This document shows, in pieces, positions 1 to 9,768 of a DNA stretch of 64,000 nt. Under the pieces are notes generated by a model. It did not search any database and had not been told where the DNA came from. It worked only from the letters and a program-made list of their open reading frames with translations. The translations under genes were made by a program, and so were the position numbers. The stretch covers positions 1-64,000 of the forward strand of contig NZ_RCWC01000010.1 of assembly GCF_018448935.1 (NCBI RefSeq), written 5' to 3'. This stretch comes from Photorhabdus noenieputensis (GTDB lineage: Bacteria > Pseudomonadota > Gammaproteobacteria > Enterobacterales > Enterobacteriaceae). The first letter of the stretch is position 1. Every line of letters begins with the position of its first letter.

Positions 1-239
1 ATAACATGAAGGCAAAAGAATTATCTCTCTGGGATAAGCTGATGTTAAGAAGGAGATTTTTGATAGAAACGGTCGTGGATCAGCTTAAAAATATTTCTCA
101 GATAGAGCATTCAAGACACCGCAGTCAACTCGGTTTTTTATTGGAAATCGTCGCTGGCCTAATTGCTTATACATTCCAACCTAAAAAACCGAGCTTGAAT
201 TTACGGGATTGTGATATCGCTATTTTTAAACGAAGCTGA
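1..239 (+). mobile_element. IS982-family transposase, C-terminal fragment (cut by window edge)
   Basis: The open frame runs in from the window edge and ends in about 77 residues that look like the C-terminus of an IS982-family DDE transposase: a basic RRRFLIETV stretch, then DQLKNISQIEHSRHRS, then a hydrophobic LIAYTFQPKKPSL tail. The Glu in IETV and the following conserved block are typical of the end of the catalytic domain in this family. The first visible Met at 6 is probably internal and the rest of the gene lies outside the window. Whether the element is intact cannot be judged here. It marks the left edge of a mobile-gene-rich patch. Confidence 0.7.
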
Positions 240-261
240 GGTTACTTACCTATGATCAATA

Positions 262-549
262 TTATTCCTCTGTCACATGGAGTTTCAAACCTAATGCTTT
301 AACGACTTTCAGAATAGTGACAAACCCCGGATTTCCGTCACCAGATAGCGCCCGATATAAACTCTCACGAGACAGACCGGCATCTTTTGCCACCTGAGTC
401 ATACCACGCGCAATCGTACCTAATGCACCCACAATAAAGGTAGGATCATCACCCGCTTCTTCAATACAGGCATTCAAATACTCAGCCATATCCACTTCGG
501 TTTTTAGGTATTCTGCTGAATCCCAACGGGTAAACTGTTCATTCATCAT
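262..549 (-). CDS. Orphan HTH antitoxin of the HI1420 addiction-module family
   Basis: This 95-residue protein matches the DNA-binding antidote family typified by Haemophilus HI1420. An N-terminal WDSAEYLKTE segment is followed by a Cro/XRE-like helix-turn-helix (TQVAKDAGLSRESLYRALSGDGNP) and a short C-terminal strand. In such modules the antidote normally lies just downstream of a RelE/HigB-like toxin and represses the operon. Here the 190 bases upstream of the start hold no toxin gene, so it is an orphan. A GGAAAG ribosome site lies about six bases before the ATG at 549. An alternative ATG is the very next codon. It could be a solitary regulator or the survivor of a broken module. Confidence 0.75.
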   Translation of the reverse strand: MMNEQFTRWDSAEYLKTEVDMAEYLNACIEEAGDDPTFIVGALGTIARGMTQVAKDAGLSRESLYRALSGDGNPGFVTILKVVKALGLKLHVTEE

Positions 550-742
550 GTTGTTCTTTCCAACTGCGATCTAATTATAAAATCAGTTTAATGTCTTTAT
601 TTTATGTTTTTATTACCTCCATAAAGGCTTCAAACCTGAGTTTCCTGATAAGTTAGCCAGTAAAGTTTCTCTTTTTCTTATTTTGGATATTTTTGCAAAT
701 GAGAGATATTCTATCTTAGGATTTTTTATTAAGGCAAAACGG

Positions 743-1003
743 ATGAGCTCAATTTACTCAGAAGAATACCAGCGTGTTATCCGATTATTACGCGAAACAC
801 GCCTAGAAAAAGGCATTACACAGGAAAAATTGGCACAAGCATTTGGCCGTCCTCAATCATTTATAGCCAAAGTTGAGAATGGTGAAAGAAGACTAGATGT
901 CGTGGAATTTGTGCACATGGCCGGTTTGTTGTCATTAAATCCAGCCCAGATTCTAGACAAAATAAAGCTGAAAAAACCAAGTCTTAACAGCAACCTAAAG
1001 TGA
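743..1003 (+). CDS. Small XRE-family helix-turn-helix regulator
   Basis: An 86-residue protein consisting almost wholly of one Cro/C1-type helix-turn-helix: RETRLEKGITQEKLAQAFGR is helix 1 to 2 and PQSFIAKVENGERR is the recognition helix. A Lys/Ser-rich tail follows. I chose the ATG at 743 because AAGG precedes it by eight bases; a longer frame from a TTG at 683 has no ribosome site and an unconvincing N-terminus. Proteins of this size regulate prophage, toxin-antitoxin or restriction-modification genes. It points toward the restriction-modification insert 200 bases downstream, but that insert is on the other strand, so a controller role is only a guess. Confidence 0.7.
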   Translation: MSSIYSEEYQRVIRLLRETRLEKGITQEKLAQAFGRPQSFIAKVENGERRLDVVEFVHMAGLLSLNPAQILDKIKLKKPSLNSNLK

Positions 1004-1217
1004 ATATCCATAGTGCATACCATAAATAAAAACACCAAAAAACGCTTTAGTTTTATTGGAGTTTTTAGTTTAGGCTTCAATCGATGTCTATAGACTCTGG
1101 GAACTTTCCACTCTTATAAATTACGAATAAAAATACATATAAATCAGCACATTGCAATAACAGGAACTCACAAGACCATGAAGATACCACGTTCTAATCA
1201 GGGGGTTAGTTTGCGCC

Positions 1218-1388
1218 CTACATCGGTTGCATCTTGCCTCGCATCCTGCTCCGAGGCCATCTGCCGCAACAGAATGGCCAGTTCGGCCGGGTCACCGTCG
1301 CGACGGACTTCGGCAAGCAGCTCCGCTGCATAAGTCGATCAGCGCGGAAGTGCTCGGCCATGACCTCATCATGCGATCTATCTTTCAT
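1218..1388 (-). pseudogene. Frameshifted antitoxin-like gene remnant
   Basis: Reading from the ATG at 1388 gives MKDRSHDEVMAEHFRAD. Moving one frame at about 1335 continues as YAAELLAEVRRDGDPAELAI, then LLRQMASEQDARQDATDV and a stop at 1218. The two halves join into the N-terminus of a known family of XRE-type addiction-module antidotes, so one base appears to have been lost near 1335. The helix-turn-helix part that should follow LLRQM is also missing. A strong GGAGG lies ten bases upstream of the ATG. The base composition is GC-rich like the adjoining restriction-modification genes, so it belongs to the imported segment. No toxin partner is visible. Confidence 0.6.
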
Positions 1389-1452
1389 TTGGTGCCACCC
1401 TCCTTTCAAAGTGCACGGTTTGGTAGCCAAGTTCCGTGCGATGCCATCGCGG

Positions 1453-2265
1453 CTAGAAAAGGATACTTTCGTCCCAACCACCGTGTTTCGCCTGTGTCAC
1501 TTTAGCTTTTATCCTCGCCTCTAGCGACTTGATAAACCGAACCGAGGCCGCAACGTGATTGAAGATCAACAGGCTTTCCTCATAATTCAGGATTGGGTTG
1601 TCGTGAGCTAAGCTCTTGTTGTTCCGCACATCGTTAAAGGCTTCAAGCACCGAGATGCTGGACTTTAAGATACGCTCGGTCATCGCTGACTCAAGATGAC
1701 CTCCATCACGTAACGCCTTCACATACTCGCCAAAGACGCTATGCAACGGTTTGCCACGGGTGATCGTGATGCCGTGAGGCGCACATGTTACACGGATAAA
1801 CTTGTTGACGAACGTATGAAGCCGATCTAACCCGCCCTCAGGTTGATTTTTCTCGATAGCTTCGCGAACGTGCTCCGCCACCACCTCGAAATCTCGTTCA
1901 TCCGCGATGGCTATCAGCGCATCTAGCTCAGCAACCGGCTGGTCACTGAGAAGCCGCTGAGCGATCTTCCGGCAATCGTCAATCAGCACTGGGTTGCTGT
2001 CACCAAAGCACTGCTTTTCGCTGGCGTAGTCGACCAAACCGCCGATAACTCGACCCACCACATAGTTCGCCTCCAACTCCCAGAAGGTGCGCATACGGTT
2101 AGCCTTCGACGTGCCGCGCGCTCGGTAGCGTTCAGCATCAATTTCCACCCGGTATTCGTCGAAAAAGTCGCCGAAGGTTCGGTCGGAAAAATTGAGGACG
2201 TACCCGCCGCTCATTCCGAGCAGCCTTTCCAGTTTCCGACGTTCACTTCTGCTAAGATCGGACAT
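1453..2265 (-). CDS. Abortive-infection family protein with HEPN-like C-terminus
   Basis: A 270-residue soluble protein. Its C-terminal part carries FNDVRNNKSLAHDNPI, the Arg-Asn...His pattern of the Abi C-terminal (HEPN-like) domain found in phage-defence proteins, where Arg and His form an RNase-type active site. The N-terminal two thirds (RSERRKLERLLGMSGGYVLNFSDRTF) resemble uncharacterised N-termini fused to that domain. The start at 2265 is chosen for its AGGAG five bases upstream. A longer frame would overlap the restriction gene. It lies 13 bases after that gene and is probably cotranscribed with it. Role inferred: a defence gene that acts on its own or as back-up to the restriction system. 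GC-rich, probably imported. Confidence 0.65.
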   Translation of the reverse strand: MSDLSRSERRKLERLLGMSGGYVLNFSDRTFGDFFDEYRVEIDAERYRARGTSKANRMRTFWELEANYVVGRVIGGLVDYASEKQCFGDSNPVLIDDCRKIAQRLLSDQPVAELDALIAIADERDFEVVAEHVREAIEKNQPEGGLDRLHTFVNKFIRVTCAPHGITITRGKPLHSVFGEYVKALRDGGHLESAMTERILKSSISVLEAFNDVRNNKSLAHDNPILNYEESLLIFNHVAASVRFIKSLEARIKAKVTQAKHGGWDESILF

Positions 2266-2278
2266 AGGTGCTCCTATC

Positions 2279-3019
2279 TCAGCCCAACCGTGCCGCTTCT
2301 GCCGCAACGTGGCCTGCCAAAGCTGCCACGAACGTCTTGAGGCTGGTCATTGAGGACAGCTCCGCGAAATCGCCGGTATTCACCGCACTGCGCTCCGCCG
2401 CGATGACGGCAGCGGTAGTGTAAAGCTGCTCCTGCACCAGTCGCTGACACAGCAGGTCATACCGCTTGAGATATGACGCGCCCTTGAATTCCTCGAACAC
2501 AGGAAAATGTGGCGACGAGTCGCGGACGGATTTACGAGACTCCGGCGCATCCTCAACCATCATCATCCACCCTACAAATGGACGCGGTTGCTTGCCGAAA
2601 GCTTCTTCACGGAGGGCTGTCCATAAATCATGAGCCGTCCCAATTGCTTCCTCAGTTCGATTATTGAAGTTGTTTCCGAACGAGGGGCCTACTTGGCTTT
2701 TCAGTTCGATGGCTGCGATCAATTGTCCCTTGTAGATCACCAAAAGATCCCACAGTTTAGTCGGACGAAAATATCCGGGCAGAGTCAGCATCGCCCGGTT
2801 CTGGTGAATCTCAGCATGGGCTAGCCCATTGGCCTTGATGATGTCGAGCACCAAAGCCAAGAATCCGTCCATGTTCTTGCCAGCGGTGACTCCTGCACGT
2901 TCACCTTGGTCGGCCTTGCCCGACTCTATTTGTTTTTGTCTTGCTGCTTCGCGATTGCCCCAAAACGCCTTCACGGCTTCACGGGCTTTCTGTTCGTAGT
3001 CGACGAGATCGAGCGCCAT
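2279..3019 (-). CDS. PaeR7I/XhoI-family type II restriction endonuclease
   Basis: A 246-residue protein that I recognise as a PaeR7I-type endonuclease; the family cuts CTCGAG. The PD-(D/E)xK nuclease core is visible: Asp91 in [11 protein letters not shown] and Glu105-x-Lys107 in IAAIELKSQ, followed by the conserved [11 protein letters not shown] stretch. The length equals that known for the family. The gene starts directly after the methyltransferase stop with no spacer, so the two are translationally coupled in the order M then R, which favours protection before cutting. Composition is clearly richer in GC than the flanking chromosome. Recognition of CTCGAG is inherited from the family assignment and not demonstrated here. 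Confidence 0.9.
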   Translation of the reverse strand: MALDLVDYEQKAREAVKAFWGNREAARQKQIESGKADQGERAGVTAGKNMDGFLALVLDIIKANGLAHAEIHQNRAMLTLPGYFRPTKLWDLLVIYKGQLIAAIELKSQVGPSFGNNFNNRTEEAIGTAHDLWTALREEAFGKQPRPFVGWMMMVEDAPESRKSVRDSSPHFPVFEEFKGASYLKRYDLLCQRLVQEQLYTTAAVIAAERSAVNTGDFAELSSMTSLKTFVAALAGHVAAEAARLG

Positions 3020-4768
3020 TTATTCTCCATTTCCCCCAAGGGCAAATCGTTCTTCTTGACTTAGGTCGTAGAGCCTGAACACAGCCCGGTTGCAAGCTTG
3101 CAAGTCCCGTTTGATAGCAGCCTCGGCTAACTCACAGCGCAGCGGTTCTGGCACTTCAGCCCAGTGCGGAATGCGAATACGGCGCAGGTACTGCGCTTGG
3201 AAGCGTAGGAATCCCCCCCGCATTTTCGTTGAATAGGTCGCCACAAACAGACGAGTGACAGCGGATAGCAGGACAGCCTGCAAGGCCCGTAAATCCCAAT
3301 CGTCTGACGTGACGTAGTAGAGGTTGTGGTGAGGATACAGTTCACCATCTTCATAGACGATATGCGCCTGTCCCTTGATATCTGGAATCAGGAGCTTTGG
3401 CCTCGCAGCCAACGACGGCGTGATGCGGTCAATTGTGCGATACCAGTTGGCCGGAGCTTTCCGCGCACAGTGACGCCCAGCGATCACCTCTCGTCGAGCC
3501 TCAAGGTAGCGCCGCAGACGGGGATACTCGTCAAGATCGACCAATCCGTCCTGCTCAGCAAAGGGGTTGATAACACCCAGACCGCGCCACTCCACTTCAC
3601 CGGTCATGATGTCTTTGGTTGTTACCAGCGGCACCTTCCGGTCTGGCTCAACATTGAGCGCGTCGAAATCCCCGATAAACGCTTTGTCCGCGCCAGTCGC
3701 AACACCGATCCCAACCTTACACCCTGCCTCTTCCAGCAGGGGAAAATCCCCCTCCAGACGGCGAATAACCGCCATCTGGTCGAATGACTCCAGCAACCAC
3801 GGCTCCGAACCGTTGGTCACCTGGGCAAGTTCCCGCGCCGGGCCGACTTCCTTCGGCAGCGAGGGTGCTTTGAGCAAACCTGCCAATGCGGTCAGCGTCG
3901 CCCGGTCAATAGCCGGGCGGTAAGCGATGCGCGTTGGCCCCGGCACTTCACGGCTGATGATAGTGATTGCTGGGTAGGCAATCACATCGGCGTGGAAAGC
4001 AGGTGTATCCACCATGTCGACATAGACTTTCAGGTGGAACCGCTCGGCTACAAGGCTGCGCAGCGGCCCGCCATAGCGGTTTTTCATCCAGCGATCAGCG
4101 CAGATGAAGCCTAGGCCGCCACCATCCGACAAAACCGACAGAGACCGCTCGATGAAGGGAATGTAGATATCTGCCCGGTCATACATCGTCAGGTAACGAC
4201 TGCGATATTCGGCAAGCAGCGGCGCCGGAATCAATTCCTGACGGACATAGGGTGGGTTGCCAACCACAAAATCGAATTGCCCCTCCAACGGCGCTAGCAG
4301 GAAATCGCCTTGCGACAGCCAGCAACTAGCCAACGTGACCGCAGCATTCGCAGCGATCCCTTGCCGCCTGAGCAGTGCGACAACGGCAGCTTTGGCGCTC
4401 TTAAAGGTCTCGTGGTGCAGTTCCACCGCCCGGATTGCATCGGTTAGTTCGTCGAGCGCGGAACCGCTCGGCCTTGCTGCCCGCCATGCACTCAGTAGCC
4501 GCTCAATGATCGGCAACAGAAAGTCGCCACTACCAAATGACGGCTCCAAAAGCCGCTTTTCGTGAAGCGGTTGATCCTCTGTGTAACCAACCAAGTCGAG
4601 AATGAAATCCACCACCTCAGAGCGCGTGAAAATGGCCCCTCGGGCTTCAAGCCCGCCCTCCGTCGCCAAAGCCTCAGTCGCTGCCTTGACGGGACATACA
4701 GGCACTGCAACAGCTCTAGGAGTAACCTTGCTGCGCACGCTGTCTGCGGCGTCTAGTTGTTGGGTCAT
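3020..4768 (-). CDS. Type II N6-adenine DNA methyltransferase, PaeR7I/XhoI type
   Basis: A 582-residue adenine methyltransferase. Motif I is [15 protein letters not shown] near residue 75 (AdoMet binding) and motif IV is [11 protein letters not shown] (catalytic NPPY). The C-terminal half is a target-recognition region with the typical [19 protein letters not shown] segment before the end. It would methylate the adenine of the partner nuclease's site. I start it at the ATG at 4768. A longer open frame upstream is the out-of-phase shadow of a resolvase stub. The start overlaps that stub's stop codon (ATGA), so translation and probably transcription come from the old resolvase promoter. Confidence 0.88.
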   Translation of the reverse strand: MTQQLDAADSVRSKVTPRAVAVPVCPVKAATEALATEGGLEARGAIFTRSEVVDFILDLVGYTEDQPLHEKRLLEPSFGSGDFLLPIIERLLSAWRAARPSGSALDELTDAIRAVELHHETFKSAKAAVVALLRRQGIAANAAVTLASCWLSQGDFLLAPLEGQFDFVVGNPPYVRQELIPAPLLAEYRSRYLTMYDRADIYIPFIERSLSVLSDGGGLGFICADRWMKNRYGGPLRSLVAERFHLKVYVDMVDTPAFHADVIAYPAITIISREVPGPTRIAYRPAIDRATLTALAGLLKAPSLPKEVGPARELAQVTNGSEPWLLESFDQMAVIRRLEGDFPLLEEAGCKVGIGVATGADKAFIGDFDALNVEPDRKVPLVTTKDIMTGEVEWRGLGVINPFAEQDGLVDLDEYPRLRRYLEARREVIAGRHCARKAPANWYRTIDRITPSLAARPKLLIPDIKGQAHIVYEDGELYPHHNLYYVTSDDWDLRALQAVLLSAVTRLFVATYSTKMRGGFLRFQAQYLRRIRIPHWAEVPEPLRCELAEAAIKRDLQACNRAVFRLYDLSQEERFALGGNGE

Positions 4769-4893
4769 GCGTTTTTTCCGTTGGCCGCTTCCACGTAAAT
4801 CACTCTGCACCCGGCCTGCTTGAGCGCGTCGCGCTGCTGGTCCAGGTGCTGGTCGTCCATCGAAACGCGGGCGTATCCAATGCGTTGATTCAT
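4765..4893 (-). pseudogene. Serine resolvase (Tn3-type TnpR) N-terminal stub
   Basis: Reading leftwards from the ATG at 4893 gives 42 residues beginning [20 protein letters not shown] and ending [12 protein letters not shown]. This is the N-terminal catalytic start of a serine recombinase; the Ser of YARVS is the nucleophile and the [12 protein letters not shown] run is characteristic of transposon resolvases. The rest of the catalytic domain and the DNA-binding domain are gone. Its stop overlaps the methyltransferase start as ATGA. It shows that the restriction-modification genes were joined to a transposon resolvase gene, and that the transposon's recombination and regulatory region may still drive them. 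Confidence 0.8.
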
Positions 4894-5007
4894 TGACAGT
4901 ACCGAAACATTGAAAAATTGACGGATATCTTAACACGGCTGGATGTGTCCAGACACGAAAGTGTTGTGGTCAATAAGAATTTGCCAGACATTGCAGGGCC
5001 GAGAATG

Positions 5008-5033
5008 AAAAAAGCCCGCATTTACGCGGGCTT
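5008..5033 (-). terminator. Intrinsic terminator of guaBA
   Basis: On the minus strand an eight-base stem (AAGCCCGC pairing with GCGGGCTT, six-base loop) runs straight into a run of six T. It lies 48 bases after the guaA stop. Confidence 0.85.
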
Positions 5034-5080
5034 AGAGAGGCTTTAATGCTCTTTAGTGCCGGTCTATGCCGGACGCGGGA

Positions 5081-6658
5081 TCACTCCCACTCAATCGTCG
5101 CAGGCGGTTTACCGCTGACATCATAGACAACTCTCGATATCCCATTGACTTCATTGATGATCCGATTAGAAACCCGGCCCAAGAAATCGTATGGTAAATG
5201 CGCCCAATGTGCGGTCATAAAATCAATCGTTTCTACTGCTCGTAACGAAACAACCCAGTCATATTTACGACCATCCCCCATCACGCCCACAGAGCGAACT
5301 GGCAAGAATACGGTAAACGCTTGGCTGACTTTATTGTACAAATCAGCTTTGTGCAGCTCTTCGATGAAAATAGCATCAGCCAGACGTAGCAGATCGCAGT
5401 ACTCTTTCTTCACTTCACCCAACACGCGAACACCCAAACCTGGGCCTGGGAATGGATGACGATTCAACATGTCATAAGGCAATCCCAATTCCAAACCTAT
5501 CTTGCGGACTTCATCTTTGAACAGCTCTTTCAGCGGTTCTACCAGACCCAATTTCATCTCTTCCGGCAAACCACCTACGTTATGATGAGATTTGATAACG
5601 TGTGCTTTGCCTGTCGCTGATGCCGCCGATTCGATGACATCGGGATAAATAGTACCTTGTGCCAGCCATTTAACTTGAGTCTGTTTACTTGCCTCTTCAT
5701 CAAAGACTTCAATAAACACACGGCCAATTGTTTTACGTTTCTCTTCTGGATCATTGATGCCAGCCAGCGCAGTCAGGAAGCGATCTTCAGCAGGAACATG
5801 AACAATATTCAGTCCAAATTTACCGGCAAACATTTCCATCACCTGATCAGCTTCATTCAAACGCAGTAAGCCGTTATCAACAAATACACAGGTCAGGCGT
5901 TTACCAATTGCGCGATGCAGTAATAAGGCGGTGACAGAAGAATCAACACCACCGGACAACCCCAAAATAACGTGATCCTCACCAACCTGTTCACGCAGGC
6001 GTACAACGGTATCTTCGATAATAGAAGCAGGTGTCCACAGCGCTTCACATTGGCATACATCCAGTACAAAACGTTCCAATATACGCTGCCCCTGATGGGT
6101 ATGGGTGACTTCCGGGTGGAATTGTACGCCGTAAAAACGTTTTTCTTCATTTGCGATGATGGCAAATGGGCAAGTATCCGTGCTGGCGATAGTGATAAAG
6201 TCTTCAGGAATTGCCGTGACTTTATCACCGTGACTCATCCATACATCCAATAATGGTTTCCCTTGCTCATTTAATGAATCCTGGATTCCACGGAATAATG
6301 CACTTTCCGCTTTAATCTCAACTTGAGCATAACCAAATTCACGCTCAGTAGAATCTTCTACCTTACCACCGAATTGTACTGACATCGTTTGCATGCCATA
6401 GCAAACGCCCAGAACCGGAACGCCAGCATTAAAAACATATTCAGGAGCACGAGGACTTCCTTGTGCTGTGGTACTTTCCGGACCACCGGAAAGAATAATA
6501 CCGCTTGGGTTGAATTCGCGGATTTGTTGTTCAGTGACATCCCATGCCCAAAGTTCACAATAAACCCCGATTTCACGGATACGGCGAGCAATCAATTGCG
6601 TATATTGCGAACCAAAATCAAGGATAAGAATGCGGTGCTGATGGATATTAGTTGTCAT
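5081..6658 (-). CDS. guaA: GMP synthase (glutamine-hydrolysing)
   Basis: Converts XMP to GMP with ATP and glutamine, the last step of guanine nucleotide synthesis. The 525-residue length is exactly that of E. coli GuaA. The N-terminal class I amidotransferase has its nucleophile at Cys86 ([14 protein letters not shown] elbow) and the FHPEV His/Glu pair near residue 180. The ATP-pyrophosphatase P-loop SGGVDSS is near residue 235, and the C-terminal dimerisation domain ends in PPATIEWE. I start at 6658, giving the conserved short N-terminus before [14 protein letters not shown]. It follows guaB by 66 bases and ends at a clear terminator, so guaBA is an operon. Confidence 0.98.
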   Translation of the reverse strand: MTTNIHQHRILILDFGSQYTQLIARRIREIGVYCELWAWDVTEQQIREFNPSGIILSGGPESTTAQGSPRAPEYVFNAGVPVLGVCYGMQTMSVQFGGKVEDSTEREFGYAQVEIKAESALFRGIQDSLNEQGKPLLDVWMSHGDKVTAIPEDFITIASTDTCPFAIIANEEKRFYGVQFHPEVTHTHQGQRILERFVLDVCQCEALWTPASIIEDTVVRLREQVGEDHVILGLSGGVDSSVTALLLHRAIGKRLTCVFVDNGLLRLNEADQVMEMFAGKFGLNIVHVPAEDRFLTALAGINDPEEKRKTIGRVFIEVFDEEASKQTQVKWLAQGTIYPDVIESAASATGKAHVIKSHHNVGGLPEEMKLGLVEPLKELFKDEVRKIGLELGLPYDMLNRHPFPGPGLGVRVLGEVKKEYCDLLRLADAIFIEELHKADLYNKVSQAFTVFLPVRSVGVMGDGRKYDWVVSLRAVETIDFMTAHWAHLPYDFLGRVSNRIINEVNGISRVVYDVSGKPPATIEWE

Positions 6659-6692
6659 GTGCGGTGAATTCCAAAAAAACAAATAAAGATAA

Positions 6693-6712
6693 GTGGCCCT
6701 TATACGGGCCAC
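6693..6712 (-). promoter_or_regulatory. Hairpin between guaB and guaA
   Basis: A perfect seven-base inverted repeat (GTGGCCC and GGGCCAC, six-base loop) sits 12 bases after the guaB stop and 34 bases before guaA. No T run follows in the direction of transcription, so it is not a standard terminator. It may block 3' decay or tune the guaB:guaA ratio. Confidence 0.5.
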
Positions 6713-6724
6713 AATAAATATGGA

Positions 6725-8191
6725 TTACAAACCTAACCGGTAGTTTGGAGACTCTTTGATAATGGTGACATCGTGAACGTGGCTTTCCTGAATGCCTGCA
6801 CCACTGATGCGAACAAATTCTGCTTTGGTTCTCAATTCATCAATAGTTGCGCAGCCAGTCAGCCCCATACAGGAACGCAGTCCTCCCATTTGCTGATGGA
6901 CAATATTTTTCAGCAAGCCTTTATAGGCAACACGACCTTCAATACCTTCCGGCACCAGTTTGTCTGCGGCATTATCAGTTTGGAAATATCGATCAGAAGA
7001 GCCTTTGGACATCGCCCCCAATGATCCCATACCACGATAAGATTTAAATGAACGCCCTTGGTAGAGCTCAATTTCTCCTGGTGATTCTTCTGTCCCTGCC
7101 AACATAGAACCCACCATAACACACGACGCTCCCGCGGCGATGGCTTTAGCAATATCGCCAGAGAAACGAATACCACCATCAGCAATAACTGGAATACCGG
7201 TGCCTTCCAACGCTTCAACAGCATCAGAGATAGCGGTAATTTGTGGCACTCCTACACCGGTAACAATACGGGTAGTACAGATAGAACCGGGACCAATACC
7301 GACTTTAACCGCATTGACGCCTGCCGCTACCAGCGCTTTTGCACCTTCGCCAGTCGCCACGTTACCACCAATAATTTGTAGATTTGGGTACTTAGTACGA
7401 GTTTCACGGATACGTTGCAGTACCCCTTCTGAATGACCATGCGAGGAATCAATAAGCAGAACATCCACACCAGCAGCAACCAATGCATCAATACGCGCTT
7501 CATTGCCAGCACCAGCACCAACCGCGGCACCAACACGTAAACGACCACGTTCATCCTTACAGGCGTTCGGTTTACGTTCTGCTTTCTGAAAATCTTTAAC
7601 CGTGATCATGCCGAGCAGATGAAAGTTTTCATCAACTACCAGCGCTTTCTCAACACGTTTTTCATGCATTTTCTGCAACACAACTTCACGGGCTTCACCT
7701 TCTTTTACTGTCACCAGACGCTCTTTAGGCGTCATTACCGCAGTAACAGGCTGATCCAAATCGGTAACGAAACGGACATCACGGCCAGTAATAATACCAA
7801 CCAACTCATTTCCTCCAGTGACAACCGGATAACCCGCAAAACCATTACGTTCTGTCAATTCTTTAACTTCACGCAGCGTTGTTTCAGGTGCCACAGTGAC
7901 TGGATCTGTCACAACACCACTCTCATGTTTTTTGACTCGGCTAACTTCTTCTGCCTGACGCTCAATAGACATATTTTTATGGATGAAACCCATTCCACCT
8001 TCCTGAGCCAACGCGATAGCCAAACCGGATTCAGTGACGGTATCCATAGCGGCAGACAACATTGGAACTTTTAGACGAATAGTGGAAGTCAGTTGAGTAG
8101 ACAGGTCAGCAGTGTTAGGTAGAACAGTAGAGTGAGCAGGAACTAACAGAACATCATCAAAGGTTAAAGCTTCTTTTTTAATTCGTAACAT
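6725..8191 (-). CDS. guaB: Inosine-5'-monophosphate dehydrogenase
   Basis: Oxidises IMP to XMP with NAD, the committed step to guanine nucleotides. The protein has 488 residues starting [20 protein letters not shown], the standard enterobacterial N-terminus. The open frame extends upstream, but the ATG at 8191 has GGTGAG before it and gives the family length. Visible landmarks are the catalytic-loop Cys in [11 protein letters not shown], two CBS domains between about residues 95 and 200, the DSSHGHS motif, and the flap region near [10 protein letters not shown]. It is the first gene of guaBA and is divergent from xseA, as in E. coli. A PurR-like site lies upstream. Confidence 0.98.
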   Translation of the reverse strand: MLRIKKEALTFDDVLLVPAHSTVLPNTADLSTQLTSTIRLKVPMLSAAMDTVTESGLAIALAQEGGMGFIHKNMSIERQAEEVSRVKKHESGVVTDPVTVAPETTLREVKELTERNGFAGYPVVTGGNELVGIITGRDVRFVTDLDQPVTAVMTPKERLVTVKEGEAREVVLQKMHEKRVEKALVVDENFHLLGMITVKDFQKAERKPNACKDERGRLRVGAAVGAGAGNEARIDALVAAGVDVLLIDSSHGHSEGVLQRIRETRTKYPNLQIIGGNVATGEGAKALVAAGVNAVKVGIGPGSICTTRIVTGVGVPQITAISDAVEALEGTGIPVIADGGIRFSGDIAKAIAAGASCVMVGSMLAGTEESPGEIELYQGRSFKSYRGMGSLGAMSKGSSDRYFQTDNAADKLVPEGIEGRVAYKGLLKNIVHQQMGGLRSCMGLTGCATIDELRTKAEFVRISGAGIQESHVHDVTIIKESPNYRLGL

Positions 8192-8255
8192 AAGCAATAT
8201 CTCACCAAGCTGCTGAAAATTTAAGGGATAAAATATTGCCGCGGCATTATACAGA

Positions 8256-8271
8256 ACGTAATCGGTTGCCT
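8256..8271 (-). promoter_or_regulatory. Candidate PurR operator upstream of guaB
   Basis: The 16-base stretch ACGTAATCGGTTGCCT matches the E. coli PurR consensus ACGCAAACGTTTNCNT at 11 of the 14 defined positions by eye. It lies 65 bases upstream of the guaB ATG, in the guaB/xseA divergent region where E. coli guaBA is also PurR-controlled. Not verified by a matrix scan. Confidence 0.45.
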
Positions 8272-8363
8272 CCAGCATTTTATCAAAAAATTTCTTGCTT
8301 ACTTCATGATGCAGGTTAGTATCAGCACATTAAGTTATTGTTTTGAAATTTGATCTTACTCAC

Positions 8364-9737
8364 ATGTCACTATCTTTTAACACTGGAATTTTTTCTGTCA
8401 GTCGTCTCAATCAGACGGTTCGGCAACTGCTCGAAATGGAAATGGGTAGAATTTGGCTAAGCGCTGAAATATCCAATCTCTCTCAACCTTCCTCCGGGCA
8501 CTGGTACTTCACGCTAAAAGATGAGCGTGCCCAAGTGCGAGCAGCAATGTTTCGCAATAGCAATCAACGAGTAACATTCAGGCCACAAAATGGTCAACAG
8601 GTTTTGGTTCGGGCAACAATCACGCTTTATGAACCAAGAGGGGACTATCAGCTTATTGTTGAAAGTATGCAACCCGCCGGTGATGGCCTGTTACAGCAAC
8701 AGTTTGAATTATTGAAACAAAAACTCAGTACAGAAGGGTTATTTGACCAAAGCCATAAGAAACCGTTGCCATCCCCTGCCCAACAGCTTGGTGTCATTAC
8801 TTCAACTAGTGGCGCAGCCCTGCATGATGTTTTGAATATTTTAAAACGCCGTGATCCATCATTGCCCATCATCATTTATCCGACCGCGGTGCAAGGAACA
8901 GAAGCACCGTTGCAGATTATCCGGGCTATTGAATTAGCCAATGAACGGCAGGAGTGCGATGTATTGATTGTCGGACGCGGAGGCGGCTCTTTAGAAGACT
9001 TATGGAGTTTCAACGACGAACGCGTCGCCAGAGCCATTTTTCACAGTGATATTCCGATAGTCAGTGCGGTTGGTCATGAAACGGATGTCACCATTGCTGA
9101 TTTTGTAGCAGACTTACGCGCCCCGACGCCATCAGCAGCGGCTGAATTAGTTAGCCGTAATCAGCTCGAATTATTACGCCACATCCAGTCGCAACAACAA
9201 CGGTTGGAAATGGCAATGGATTACTTCTTTGCCAAGAAACAGCGTATTTTCAGTCTGTTATCTCATCGTTTACAGCAACAACATCCTCATTTACGTCTGG
9301 CTCGTCAGCAAAATTTGTTGATTAGCTTACGCCAGCGACTCACTGACAGCTTACAACGGAACTTAAAGCAAAACAGCCTGGCTTATGAGAAATTACAGCA
9401 ACGGCTCTGGAGCGCTGAACTTAGCCCGCAGATCCATCAGTATAACCAACAGATTCAACAACAAGATTTTCGGTTAAGACAAGCGATTGAAAGGCAAATC
9501 AGTCGTTCCAGAGAAAAATTTGCGGTTTCCTGTTCGCGGATGGAAGCCGTTAGCCCGCTGGCAACACTGGCCCGTGGTTACAGCATCAGCCAAACATCGG
9601 ATGGAAAATTACTGAAACAAACCAAACAGGTACATGTTGGTGATGTCCTGAATACCCGTTTACAAGATGGCTGGATTGAAAGTGAGGTGTTGAAAATCAA
9701 GAAAGAACGGAAAAAACGATCTGCAAATCTGAAATAG
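8364..9737 (+). CDS. xseA: Exodeoxyribonuclease VII large subunit
   Basis: The large, catalytic subunit of exonuclease VII, which degrades single-stranded DNA from both ends in complex with several small XseB subunits. The 457 residues match the E. coli length. An N-terminal OB fold ([16 protein letters not shown], then [20 protein letters not shown]) is followed by the catalytic domain with [19 protein letters not shown] and [27 protein letters not shown], then a long coiled region from about residue 270 and a C-terminal β segment with ATLARGYSI. The ATG at 8364 is preferred over an upstream TTG because it gives the usual N-terminus. Ribosome site is weak. Single gene, divergent from guaB. 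Confidence 0.97.
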   Translation: MSLSFNTGIFSVSRLNQTVRQLLEMEMGRIWLSAEISNLSQPSSGHWYFTLKDERAQVRAAMFRNSNQRVTFRPQNGQQVLVRATITLYEPRGDYQLIVESMQPAGDGLLQQQFELLKQKLSTEGLFDQSHKKPLPSPAQQLGVITSTSGAALHDVLNILKRRDPSLPIIIYPTAVQGTEAPLQIIRAIELANERQECDVLIVGRGGGSLEDLWSFNDERVARAIFHSDIPIVSAVGHETDVTIADFVADLRAPTPSAAAELVSRNQLELLRHIQSQQQRLEMAMDYFFAKKQRIFSLLSHRLQQQHPHLRLARQQNLLISLRQRLTDSLQRNLKQNSLAYEKLQQRLWSAELSPQIHQYNQQIQQQDFRLRQAIERQISRSREKFAVSCSRMEAVSPLATLARGYSISQTSDGKLLKQTKQVHVGDVLNTRLQDGWIESEVLKIKKERKKRSANLK

Positions 9738-9760
9738 TGGCATTCCTTTGCCACTTATTT
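9736..9760 (+). terminator. Terminator after xseA
   Basis: A seven-base stem (AGTGGCA / TGCCACT) with a six-base loop begins inside the xseA stop codon and is followed by TTATTTT. It lies between the converging xseA and the TonB-dependent receptor gene and may serve both. Confidence 0.65.
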
Positions 9761-9768
9761 TCCTATAA

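Noticed and set aside
3326..3787. Plus-strand frames across the restriction-modification genes and other long genes
   Set aside because: They lie opposite strongly supported conserved genes and show no family features; shadows caused by codon bias.
4769..4936. N-terminal extension of the methyltransferase reading frame
   Set aside because: The extra 56 codons are the out-of-frame shadow of the resolvase stub, which reads as a clear recombinase N-terminus in the neighbouring frame.
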